Shown: piece by piece, positions 43,372-50,941 of the stretch | Position numbering within the stretch: position 1 is the first letter of the stretch | Layout: every line of letters starts with the position of its first letter | Assembly (NCBI GenBank): GCA_003331585.1 | Contig: QOPG01000005.1 | Location: forward strand, 1-64,000 | Direction: 5' to 3' | DNA from: Gammaproteobacteria bacterium | GTDB taxonomy: Bacteria; Pseudomonadota; Gammaproteobacteria; Steroidobacterales; Woeseiaceae | DNA: 64,000 bases | Program-made: the position numbers and the translations under genes | The notes under the pieces: generated by a model | Told to the model about the DNA's origin: nothing | Databases searched by the model: none | What the model saw: only the letters and a program-made list of their open reading frames with translations

Positions 43372-43511
43372 ATTCGAACCACTTTTTTCTCCATTATAGC
43401 TCGCATTTAAAAAGTTAAATAGCTTTGACATAATTTGTCGTAACTAATTTACGTATAAAATAGAGATAAAAAATTTTTTTTAAAAAAAATCCTTTTTTTT
43501 GCAATTGTGAA

Positions 43512-43540
43512 TTGATCAAATAATAATTTATTAGTATGAT
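43512..43540 (+). promoter_or_regulatory. Promoter of the glutamine synthetase gene
   Basis: TTGATC (43512-43517) and TATGAT (43535-43540) are separated by 17 bases. Transcription would start near 43547, just before the leader RNA. An inverted repeat ATTGATC / GATCAAT (43511-43517 and 43538-43544) brackets the promoter and could bind a regulator. Confidence 0.6.
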
Positions 43541-43551
43541 CAATCTGATGG

Positions 43552-43634
43552 TGTAATTCGTACAACCTGCAAAAAAATTTTGGTTTCTAAACCAATTTTG
43601 AGACGCAAGTAAGCGGAAGCTGAAGAAACGGAGT
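43552..43634 (+). promoter_or_regulatory. Glutamine riboswitch (glnA-motif-like leader)
   Basis: The leader fits the glutamine-sensing glnA RNA motif. A closing stem pairs TTCGT (43557-43561) with ACGGA (43628-43632). CGTACAACC resembles the conserved CGUUCA-type segment. A second hairpin closes on TTGGTT/AACCAA (about 43579-43595). GACGCAAGTAAG (43602-43613) matches the core GACGGAAGUAGG closely. A third stem AGC-GGAA-GCT (43612-43621) is followed by GAAGAAACG (43622-43630), versus GAAGGAACG in the motif. It lies 80 bases before a glutamine synthetase gene. No U-tract terminator is seen, so control of translation is more likely. This is by eye; a covariance-model search was not run. Confidence 0.75.
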
Positions 43635-43713
43635 CGTTTATCTCAAGAGTCTATCTTCTATTGCCAGTTATAAACTAAATACTTTAATCGATGTAAATCG
43701 AACGGAGAGCAAT

Positions 43714-44682
43714 ATGAAAAAATTAGAATACATATGGTTAGATGGTTATAAACCTGAACCTAACTTAAGAAGTAAAGTAAAAGTTACAGACAGCACCCCC
43801 CCAGATTGGTCATTTGATGGCTCATCAACTCAACAAGCTGAAGGCGGAAGCTCAGACTGTATTATTAGGCCTGTCAATGAATATATAGGCCCAAGAAATT
43901 CCGATAATCTGATTATGTGCGAGGTATTATCTCCAGATAAATCACCACACCCATCAAACAAAAGAGATGCTTGTGCAGGAATTTCAGATGATTGGTGGTT
44001 TGGGTTTGAGCAAGAATTTTTCTTTACCAATCCTGAGGATGGCACAATTCTTGGTTGGGAGGATGGCACTCCCAGGCCACAAGGAGAATACTATTGCAGC
44101 GTTGGAACACGAAATGTTAAGGCACGAGAAGTATCAGAAGCTCATATGGATGCCTGTCTGGAAGCTGGCATACAAATAACAGGAACAAATGCTGAAGTTG
44201 CACTAGGCCAATGGGAGTATTGTGTTTTAGGAAAAGGCGTAAAAGGTGCTGACGACCTCTGGGTGAGTCGCTATCTTTTACATTTGATCGCAGAAGAATA
44301 TGGAATTTCTGTAAATCTCCATCCGAAACCACAAAAAGGTGATTGGAATGGTTCTGGCATGCATACTAATTTTTCCAACAGCCAAATGCGAGATTCTGGG
44401 ACCGAAGAACTGATGACTAGCATGTGTGAAAAACTAGGAGCAGTGCACAAAGAAGGGATAGAAAATTATGGCTCAGACAATGATATGCGATTGACAGGAC
44501 AACATGAAACACAAGATATTGATACCTTCTCTTATGGTGTGAGCGATAGAGGCGCCAGTATTAGAATACCAATATATACCGTTGAAAATAATTGGAATGG
44601 CTATTTAGAGGATAGAAGACCGGCATCAAATGCTGATCCTTATAAAATAATTTCGCATATAGTTAGTACTTTAACTAAATAA
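43714..44682 (+). CDS. glnII: Glutamine synthetase type II (eukaryote-like)
   Basis: Makes glutamine from glutamate and ammonia. The 322-residue length and motifs fit GSII, not the 470-residue bacterial GSI. WSFDGSSTQQAEGGSSD is near 32-48, GFEQEFF carries metal-binding Glu residues, GTNAEVALGQWEY follows, then NGSGMHTNFS and the C-terminal DRRPASNADPY. No adenylylation loop of the GSI type is present, so feedback control must differ. GGAG lies 6 bases before the ATG. A glutamine-riboswitch-like leader precedes it and a strong hairpin terminator follows. GSII is uncommon in gammaproteobacteria and suggests transfer. Confidence 0.93.
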   Translation: MKKLEYIWLDGYKPEPNLRSKVKVTDSTPPDWSFDGSSTQQAEGGSSDCIIRPVNEYIGPRNSDNLIMCEVLSPDKSPHPSNKRDACAGISDDWWFGFEQEFFFTNPEDGTILGWEDGTPRPQGEYYCSVGTRNVKAREVSEAHMDACLEAGIQITGTNAEVALGQWEYCVLGKGVKGADDLWVSRYLLHLIAEEYGISVNLHPKPQKGDWNGSGMHTNFSNSQMRDSGTEELMTSMCEKLGAVHKEGIENYGSDNDMRLTGQHETQDIDTFSYGVSDRGASIRIPIYTVENNWNGYLEDRRPASNADPYKIISHIVSTLTK

Positions 44683-44695
44683 CTATGGACTAAAT

Positions 44696-44718
44696 AAGGG
44701 CTTCTTTATGAAGCCCTT
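44696..44718. terminator. Bidirectional terminator between glnII and pyrD
   Basis: AAGGGCTTC (44696-44704), loop TTTAT, GAAGCCCTT (44710-44718), then TT. It is a perfect 9-base stem 13 bases after the glnII stop and overlaps the last codons of convergent pyrD. A-rich sequence on its left and T-rich sequence on its right would let it act in both directions. Confidence 0.85.
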
Positions 44719-45719
44719 TTATTCTTCTTTAGTATGTTTAATATAATAGAAGGCCCGTTGATTATTAATCCTGAATAAATTTGCACTACATTGGCACCAG
44801 CATTAATCTTGGACTCATAATCATTTCTTGTTAAAACGCCCCCAACGCCAATAATAGGAATGGTTTGAGAAAGACTTCTTATATAAGAAACAGCTTCATT
44901 TGATTTATTATGTAAAGGTGAACCAGAAACTCCGCCATTATAAGCATGATATTTCTTTTGTTTTAGTAGCGTTTTGTCTACCGTTGTATTTGTTGCAATA
45001 ACCCCTTCTAAAGATGAATTAATAATCTTATCTACTAGGTATTTTAGCGTTTCTTTCGTTTCATCTGGAGAAACCTTTATAAATATTGGTATGCTTATTT
45101 TTAATTTTTTTATTTCAATATTTATTTTTTCTATGAGTTCATCCATATTTTTTGAGCTATGAAGATCTCTCAGATTTTTTGTGTTTGGGGAAGATATATT
45201 TACTGTAATGTAGTCAGCAAATTTATGTACTTTTCTTATGCAAATTAGATAGTCTTCAATCCTGTTTTTTTCCTTTGATTGTTTGTTCGCACCAATATTT
45301 ACACCAACAATTCCCTTGTATTTTTTTTGTTTGAGATTTTTTACAAGGTAATCAACACCTTTATTATTAAATCCTAATCTATTTATAATTGCTAACTCAT
45401 CTCTCACGCGAAATACTCTTGGTTTTTTATTGCCAGATTGCGGCAGTGGTGTAACTGTACCAATTTCCAAAAACCCAAAACCGAGAGCTCCAAGACAATC
45501 AATATAATCCCCATTTTTGTCTAATCCTGCAGCAGTGCCTAACTTATTTGACAGTTTCATTCCAACAAAATTCACATTAGTTGTTTTGGGCTGAGGAAAT
45601 AATAACTTTAATAGCCCCGTTTTGTATGCTATATCCAAGCATCTTAATGCTAGAACGTGAGAAAATTCTGGGGGGAATAATTTAATAAATTTTAAAAAAA
45701 TATTCAAAAGATAAATCAC
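44706..45719 (-). CDS. pyrD: Dihydroorotate dehydrogenase (quinone), class 2
   Basis: Membrane-associated FMN enzyme that oxidises dihydroorotate in pyrimidine synthesis and passes electrons to quinone. GTG 45719 gives 337 residues, close to the 336 of E. coli PyrD; a TTG at 45770 is also open. The N-terminal amphipathic segment FIKLFPPEFSH is the class 2 membrane anchor. TAAGLDKNGDYIDCLGALGFGFLEIGTVTP, INRLGFNNKG and NISSPNTKNLR (catalytic Ser) follow. It shares its 3' end with the terminator downstream of glnII. Confidence 0.94.
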   Translation of the reverse strand: MIYLLNIFLKFIKLFPPEFSHVLALRCLDIAYKTGLLKLLFPQPKTTNVNFVGMKLSNKLGTAAGLDKNGDYIDCLGALGFGFLEIGTVTPLPQSGNKKPRVFRVRDELAIINRLGFNNKGVDYLVKNLKQKKYKGIVGVNIGANKQSKEKNRIEDYLICIRKVHKFADYITVNISSPNTKNLRDLHSSKNMDELIEKINIEIKKLKISIPIFIKVSPDETKETLKYLVDKIINSSLEGVIATNTTVDKTLLKQKKYHAYNGGVSGSPLHNKSNEAVSYIRSLSQTIPIIGVGGVLTRNDYESKINAGANVVQIYSGLIINGPSIILNILKKNKRAS

Positions 45720-45793
45720 CTGTATAATTATATTTAATTCTACAGGACCACTGATATAAACATCTATCAAAAATTATATTTGAGAAAAGCATA

Positions 45794-46249
45794 ATGTTTA
45801 ATGTGATTCTTTTTCAACCTGAAATACCTCCGAATACTGGAAATATAATTAGATTATGTGCCAATACTAACTCAACACTTCATTTAATAGAACCGCTTGG
45901 GTTTGATATTGACGAAAAGAGCCTAAGAAGAGCGGGTCTAGACTACCATAAACATATTTCATTGTTATCCTATCAAACGATTGAAGAATGTATAGTTTCA
46001 CTTGGCGACACAAGATGTTTTGCTTTGAGCACAAAAGGGACAACAAGATACAGCGAAATTAAATATATAAAAAATGACACATTTATTTTTGGTCCGGAAA
46101 CCAGAGGACTTCCTGATAGCATTTTAAAATCTAGAATTATTAAAGAAGTATTAAAAATTCCAATGTACAAAGACAGCCGTAGTTTAAATTTATCTAATGC
46201 AGTTTCAATTGTTATATATGAGGCTTGGAGGCAAGCACAATTTAGCTAA
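45794..46249 (+). CDS. trmL: tRNA (cytidine/uridine-34-2'-O)-methyltransferase TrmL
   Basis: SPOUT-family enzyme that methylates the wobble ribose of tRNA-Leu species. The 151 residues fit TrmL. It begins MFNVILFQPEIPPNTGNIIRLCANT. The knot motifs are FGPETRGLP near 106-114 and RSLNLSNAVSIVIYEAWRQ at the end. It is a single gene, divergent from pyrD and convergent with gpsA (6-base gap). Confidence 0.93.
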   Translation: MFNVILFQPEIPPNTGNIIRLCANTNSTLHLIEPLGFDIDEKSLRRAGLDYHKHISLLSYQTIEECIVSLGDTRCFALSTKGTTRYSEIKYIKNDTFIFGPETRGLPDSILKSRIIKEVLKIPMYKDSRSLNLSNAVSIVIYEAWRQAQFS

Positions 46250-46255
46250 AAGCCC

Positions 46256-47275
46256 TCATTCTTGTTGAATGGCTCTGCTCATTAATTTTTTAGCTGCTGC
46301 TTTTGGTGTTAAATCTTCGAATAAAATTTCGTAAATCGTTTCACAAATTGGCATAGAGATATTCATTCTACTTGATAGTTTGTAAACGGCTGATGTTGCA
46401 TCAATACCTTCAACAATATGCTCATTTTTTTGTTTATGATCAGTAACTGTTAATCCGTTTGCAACAGCAATACCAAACATTCTATTTCTTGAAAGATTGC
46501 TGGTACAAGTTAAAAATAAGTCTCCAACACCTGATAAGCCCAGGAATGTCTCTTTATCTGCGCCTAAAGCAATGCCAAGTCTTTGCATTTCTTTGAGTCC
46601 TCTATTGATGAGTGCAATTTTAGCATTTTCGCCTAAATTTAATCCGTCAGATATGCCAGCTCCAATAGCAATAATGTTTTTAACAGTTCCCCCAATTCCG
46701 ACACCAACCATATCCTCTGATGTGTATGCACGAAAGTTTTCATTGGATAAACTTGTGGCAATTTTTGTAGCTAGTTTTTTTGAATTTGATGCAACTGTTA
46801 ATGCTGTTGGTTTTTTTTCAGCGACCTCAATAGCAAACGACGGGCCTGAGATGACTGCCATTTTTTGGTTCTTTCCAAAAATTTCCTCACAAATAGCATG
46901 AGTAAATAGACATGAATTCACCTCAATACCTTTTGTTGCCCAGCAAATATTGACTATATTATTTTTTACACGAAATATTTCATTAAATAGTTGTCTTATT
47001 GCGCTACTTGGCACAGCAATTATAATTGTTTCAACATTACTGATAGCATGTTCGATAGACGAAAAAAATTCGATATTTTCTGGAAGTTTTACTCTTGGTA
47101 AGTAATTTTTATTGCTTCTGGATTTTTTAATTGCATCAATCTTATTAGCATTTCTTCCCCAGAGGTTAACGACTTTGTGGTTACTAGAAAGCTGAATAGC
47201 AAGAGCGCTCCCCCATGAACCGGATCCAAGGATTGCTATTGAATCGCTGGTTTGGGTTTCTTTTTTTTCGCTCAG
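46256..47275 (-). CDS. gpsA: Glycerol-3-phosphate dehydrogenase [NAD(P)+], CTG start
   Basis: Makes glycerol-3-phosphate for phospholipids. The frame reads SIAILGSGSWGSALAIQLS near the N-terminus, then AVPSSAIRQLF, SGPSFAIEVAEKKPTA, GTVKNIIAIGAGISDGLNLGENA and GLSGVGDLFLTC, all GpsA hallmarks. No ATG, GTG or TTG occurs in frame before the NAD-binding motif. The first usual start codon (GTG 47014) would delete the whole nucleotide-binding site. CTG 47275 gives 339 residues, the E. coli length. It overlaps the secB stop as CTGA and has GGAG 8 bases upstream. A CTG start is therefore the best reading. Confidence 0.88.
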   Translation of the reverse strand: MSEKKETQTSDSIAILGSGSWGSALAIQLSSNHKVVNLWGRNANKIDAIKKSRSNKNYLPRVKLPENIEFFSSIEHAISNVETIIIAVPSSAIRQLFNEIFRVKNNIVNICWATKGIEVNSCLFTHAICEEIFGKNQKMAVISGPSFAIEVAEKKPTALTVASNSKKLATKIATSLSNENFRAYTSEDMVGVGIGGTVKNIIAIGAGISDGLNLGENAKIALINRGLKEMQRLGIALGADKETFLGLSGVGDLFLTCTSNLSRNRMFGIAVANGLTVTDHKQKNEHIVEGIDATSAVYKLSSRMNISMPICETIYEILFEDLTPKAAAKKLMSRAIQQE

Positions 47276-47754
47276 TGGGTTGTCTCCTCAGAACTATCTT
47301 CATTATCACTGATTCCAGCTGCCCTGTTTTTTGACTCTTTATAAAGTGCGTCAAAATTAATTGGTTGTAATATAAATTCTGGAAAACCGCCTTTAGCAAT
47401 CATATTAGCAATTATTTCTCTTGCATATGGAAATAGTGTGTTTGGGCAAAATATGCCAATTATTGCTTCTAACTCTTCTTCATCATATCCAGTAATTTGA
47501 AACAACCCAGATTGCTTTATTTCTGCGATAAATATTGCTTTGTCATTGTCTTTTGCTTCAACAGTAACTGTAAGAGTAACCTCATGGGTATCATCCTCAA
47601 AAGGAACGTGTGAGCTACTTAAATTAAGGTCTGTTTTTGGTTTCCATTCTGCGCCCTTAAATACTTCAGGCGTGTTAGGGGACTCAAAAGACGAATCTTT
47701 TATGTACAATTTTTGGATAATAATTTGTTTAGTATCGTCATTCTTTTCTGACAT
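47272..47754 (-). CDS. secB: Protein-export chaperone SecB
   Basis: Tetrameric cytosolic chaperone that delivers unfolded preproteins to SecA. The 160 residues include IIIQKLYIKDSSFESPNTPEVF near 10-31 and the family motif CPNTLFPYAREIIANMIAKGGFPEFILQPINF. The acidic C-terminal tail (SDNEDSSEE) lacks the Met/Arg-rich SecA-binding end seen in some species. Its stop overlaps the gpsA start. The synteny rhodanese-secB-gpsA is the gammaproteobacterial pattern, with grxC missing. Confidence 0.95.
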   Translation of the reverse strand: MSEKNDDTKQIIIQKLYIKDSSFESPNTPEVFKGAEWKPKTDLNLSSSHVPFEDDTHEVTLTVTVEAKDNDKAIFIAEIKQSGLFQITGYDEEELEAIIGIFCPNTLFPYAREIIANMIAKGGFPEFILQPINFDALYKESKNRAAGISDNEDSSEETTH

Positions 47755-47779
47755 ATTTAATCCTTATTTTTAATATTCT

Positions 47780-48196
47780 TTATTTCTTTTTTGAAACCAA
47801 GGGCATATTGGCTTCACTCCAACCTGCTATTCCACCACTAATGCCGAATATATTTTCGACACCCAGCGCCCTCATTTCGTTAACTATTTTGCTTGAAGAC
47901 TGCCCTGTTTCACAAATAACTACTGTTGTTTTGTTAATGAGGCTCTTCTTCTTTGCTGTGATTTGTTCGCTATTGAAATTCTTTGAATTAACAATGTGCC
48001 CCTTTTTGAATAATTCTGCTGATCGAACATCGAATATATTCGCTCCACTATTGATAAGCTGAACTGCCTTGTATGGATCAATATTTGCAATTTGTTGTTT
48101 TTTGATTCTGAGCTCATTAAATATTAACAAAAGAAAGCTCAGAATGAGACCTGCACTTATTATTAAATTATTATTTATGAATTCATATATGTTCAT
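47780..48196 (-). CDS. Membrane-anchored rhodanese-like protein (YibN-like)
   Basis: A 138-residue protein with one N-terminal membrane helix (about 8-27, NNLIISAGLILSFLLLIFNEL) and a single rhodanese domain. The active-site loop VICETGQSSSK contains the catalytic Cys. The end GGIAGWSEANMPLV is typical. It matches YibN, which lies upstream of grxC-secB-gpsA in relatives. The sulfur-carrier role of YibN is not well defined. Confidence 0.88.
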   Translation of the reverse strand: MNIYEFINNNLIISAGLILSFLLLIFNELRIKKQQIANIDPYKAVQLINSGANIFDVRSAELFKKGHIVNSKNFNSEQITAKKKSLINKTTVVICETGQSSSKIVNEMRALGVENIFGISGGIAGWSEANMPLVSKKK

Positions 48197-48307
48197 ATTA
48201 TTTCAATTATTAAGTCAAAAGAGGAAGTATACAGATCCTATTTAATTTGGCGATTAAAAACATTTTATAAATATCCATTAATATTTTATTTGTTATTATA
48301 AGAAATA

Positions 48308-49504
48308 ATGAGAACAAAAAACATGCAAAGTTTCTTTAGAATTTTTTTAGCTGCAATTATAGGGATAATGATTGGCCTGACATTTTCTTTTGATGATTTT
48401 TTTCTTTTAGAGAAACATGAGAGTAGAAAATATCATTCTCTCCGCGATGAAGTTTTAGACAAAGTGCATCAAAAATATATCAATGAGATAAATTATGAGA
48501 ATAAGTCAGCAAATATCGATCAAATTATTAATAATCTAGACAAATACTCTGAGTACATTGATGCATCGGAATACGAAAACGTAGTTCTGGGAGCAAAAGG
48601 TATATACAGGGGCATAGGCCTTAAAATAGACCAATATCATAATATCATAACAAATGTTTTTTCTGGCTCACCTGCAGAAGAAGCCGGAATTATGAAGGGC
48701 GATAAAATTGTAAAAATTAATAATCAATTTGTACACGATAATTCCAAAATAAATCTAAGAGATCTAATAGCAAACTCTAAAATAGACACCACAATTACTA
48801 TCTCAAGAAGCTCAATCAGTGATGATTTAATATTTAAAATTAAAAAAAGAAATTTTTTATTGCCAAGCACAGAATCTAAGGTTGTTGATTCATATTATTG
48901 TTATCTAAAAATTGATACTTTTAACAATAAGACAAAGCTCGAAATAAGTAATACAGTCAAAAATAACTGTAACAGTATTTCAAAAATACAGGGCTTTGTT
49001 ATAGATGTTAGAGATAATCCTGGAGGTACATTAGAAGCTGCTATCGATGTTTCTGATTTGTTTTTGAAAAAAGGCGTAATTGTCTCAGCTAAAGGACGAG
49101 ACAATGAAATAATTTTCGTCCGAACTGCAAGTGAAAACGATATATTATATGGATTGCCAATCGCTCTAATTATTAATAAAAATTCAGCGTCAGCAGCTGA
49201 AATTTTCGCTGGCGCATTACAAGATAATAAAAGAGCGATCCTTGTCGGTGATGCAACAACTTATGGCAAAGGCTCTATTCAAGAAGTTGTTCCTCTCTCA
49301 AATGGAGGCGCTTTAATTTTAACTACTGCAAGATATTTTAGGCCGTCTGGAGACCCAATATCTGACATAGGAATTAAACCAGATATAAAAATTTCTTATA
49401 AAAATACTAAAGATCTAGGCATGAAAAAATCCGAGACTTCTAATAAAGACGCTTATTTATCGAATGCGATTACCCTTCTTAAAAATAGAAAAAATTATTT
49501 TTAA
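48308..49504 (+). CDS. Carboxy-terminal processing protease (S41 family)
   Basis: Exported serine protease that trims periplasmic or membrane proteins. The 398 residues have an N-terminal signal or anchor (about 8-30), a PDZ domain (about 95-170, with YRGIGLKI and GSPAEEAGIMKGDKIVKIN) and an S41 catalytic domain. The Ser nucleophile is in KNSASAAEIFAG and the general-base Lys in TYGKGSIQ. GFVIDVRDNPGG is a further signature. The second Met (48323) is an alternative start. It is the first gene of a three-gene unit with a methyltransferase and a Kazal-repeat protein. Also known as CtpA or Prc-like. Confidence 0.93.
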   Translation: MRTKNMQSFFRIFLAAIIGIMIGLTFSFDDFFLLEKHESRKYHSLRDEVLDKVHQKYINEINYENKSANIDQIINNLDKYSEYIDASEYENVVLGAKGIYRGIGLKIDQYHNIITNVFSGSPAEEAGIMKGDKIVKINNQFVHDNSKINLRDLIANSKIDTTITISRSSISDDLIFKIKKRNFLLPSTESKVVDSYYCYLKIDTFNNKTKLEISNTVKNNCNSISKIQGFVIDVRDNPGGTLEAAIDVSDLFLKKGVIVSAKGRDNEIIFVRTASENDILYGLPIALIINKNSASAAEIFAGALQDNKRAILVGDATTYGKGSIQEVVPLSNGGALILTTARYFRPSGDPISDIGIKPDIKISYKNTKDLGMKKSETSNKDAYLSNAITLLKNRKNYF

Positions 49505-49508
49505 ATTT

Positions 49509-50132
49509 ATGAATATATACGAAAGAAAGATACTGCCTCATTTAGTTGACACATTTTGCTCATCGGGCCCCACATCAAAACAAAGACAAAAAATAATACC
49601 CAGAGCCAAAGGGAATATTCTAGAGGTTGGAATTGGAACAGGTTTGAATATAAGCTTTTATGATCCAAAAAAAGTTAATAAAATTTGGGGACTTGAGCCC
49701 TCAAGAGACATGCAAATTCTTGCAAGAAAAGCCATCAATAAAACAGAGTTTAATGTCAATTTTCTCACAATGCCGTGCGAAGAACTTGATATGGAAGATA
49801 ACAGTTTTGATACTATTGTCTTTACATATGTCCTTTGTACCATACCTAATTTGAAGCAGGCATTAACTAATATTCATCGTGTTCTTAAGCCGAACGGAGT
49901 GATTCTTTTCTCTGAGCATGGTATAGCTCCAGACAAATGTGTTCAAACTATGCAGAACTTTATTAATCCCATATGGAAGAAAATAGCCGGCGGCTGTAAT
50001 CTCAATAGAAATATTCCTAAAATATTAGAATCATCTGGTTTTGAGGTATACGAAAACAATCAAATGTATATACCCGGTTATAAATTTTCTTCTTATAATT
50101 TTTGGGGTGAGGCGCGAAAAAAAATTGTATGA
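49509..50132 (+). CDS. SAM-dependent methyltransferase (class I)
   Basis: A 207-residue methyltransferase of unknown substrate. Motif I is ILEVGIGTGLNISFY near residues 35-49, and FDTIVFTYVLCTIPNL and VLKPNGVILFSEHG are the later motifs of the UbiE/small-molecule class. I chose ATG 49509, four bases after the protease stop, because family members start MNxYDRYILP-like; an earlier ATG at 49464 overlaps the protease gene. It overlaps the next gene by ATGA. Function in this unit cannot be deduced. Confidence 0.85.
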   Translation: MNIYERKILPHLVDTFCSSGPTSKQRQKIIPRAKGNILEVGIGTGLNISFYDPKKVNKIWGLEPSRDMQILARKAINKTEFNVNFLTMPCEELDMEDNSFDTIVFTYVLCTIPNLKQALTNIHRVLKPNGVILFSEHGIAPDKCVQTMQNFINPIWKKIAGGCNLNRNIPKILESSGFEVYENNQMYIPGYKFSSYNFWGEARKKIV

Positions 50133-50935
50133 AAACTTTATTAAAACTACTCTGTTTTTTATTCATTATTATTGTAACTCCCTCTTTCGGGCAAGAAGAC
50201 GGCCAAGACGATACGATTAGATGTGATGACGGTTTTAAACCTGTTTGTTCGGCTGATGGGAATACCTTTGCAAATAAATGTTTCGCAGAATTAGCAGGCG
50301 CAGAAATTATAAGTGATGGAGTTTGTCAGGACCCATCTATGCAATGTGAAACTGCATACAATCCTGTTTGTGGAATCGATAACAAGACATATGACAATGC
50401 TTGTATTGCAACTGTATTTGGAATTGAAATTTCAAGGTCCGGAGTATGTGGCGGAAATGATGGATGCACGCTTGAGCTAGATCCAGTTTGTGGCATTAAT
50501 GGACAAACCTACAAAAATAGATGTTTAGCAGCTTCAGAAGGAATGATTGTTCAAAGTAAAGGCGCCTGTAAAAAAAGTTCATGCCCTAAAATTATTGCTC
50601 CTGTCTGTGTCAACGGGCAATCATTCGAAAATGCTTGTTTTGCCGAAGCAGCCGGCTATAACAGTTTTTCAGTTGGTGCTTGTGGAACAAGATCATGTAC
50701 ACAAACATATGCGCCCGTCTGTGCTGCAAATAAACAAACGTATATGAATGCATGTATAGCTGAAAGGTCGGGAGTTAACATTCAATTTGCTGGTTTATGC
50801 CCAGAGCAAGGAAAATACTGCCCAGAAACCTGGGCACCAGTTTGTGGTGTAGATAAAACGACCTATGATAATCGGTGCTTTTTAGATAATGCAAAAGTAA
50901 AAATTGCATATGCTGGTGTTTGTTTCGGCCAGTAA
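50129..50935 (+). CDS. Secreted protein with six Kazal-like modules
   Basis: A 268-residue exported protein. Residues 1-21 are a signal peptide ending PSFG-QED. Six repeats follow at about 32-66, 73-107, 113-147, 152-185, 190-224 and 231-265. Each has the form C-x6-VC-x(8-10)-[TS][YF]-x-N-x-C-x(12-14)-G-x-C. This is the Kazal serine-protease-inhibitor fold, but each module has four cysteines instead of the classic six. It follows the methyltransferase with an ATGA overlap and shares a unit with an S41 protease. Inhibition of an external protease is plausible; the target is unknown. It converges on the POT transporter gene with a 6-base gap. Confidence 0.9.
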   Translation: MKTLLKLLCFLFIIIVTPSFGQEDGQDDTIRCDDGFKPVCSADGNTFANKCFAELAGAEIISDGVCQDPSMQCETAYNPVCGIDNKTYDNACIATVFGIEISRSGVCGGNDGCTLELDPVCGINGQTYKNRCLAASEGMIVQSKGACKKSSCPKIIAPVCVNGQSFENACFAEAAGYNSFSVGACGTRSCTQTYAPVCAANKQTYMNACIAERSGVNIQFAGLCPEQGKYCPETWAPVCGVDKTTYDNRCFLDNAKVKIAYAGVCFGQ

Positions 50936-50941
50936 ATTTTT

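Noticed and set aside
46256-47014. gpsA as a truncated or pseudogene copy starting at GTG 47014
   Set aside because: The NAD-binding motif and a full-length N-terminus are encoded in frame upstream, so the gene is intact if CTG is accepted.
50222-50930. Tandem DNA repeat array or CRISPR
   Set aside because: The periodicity is at protein level (Kazal-like modules); the DNA copies have diverged and have no spacer structure.
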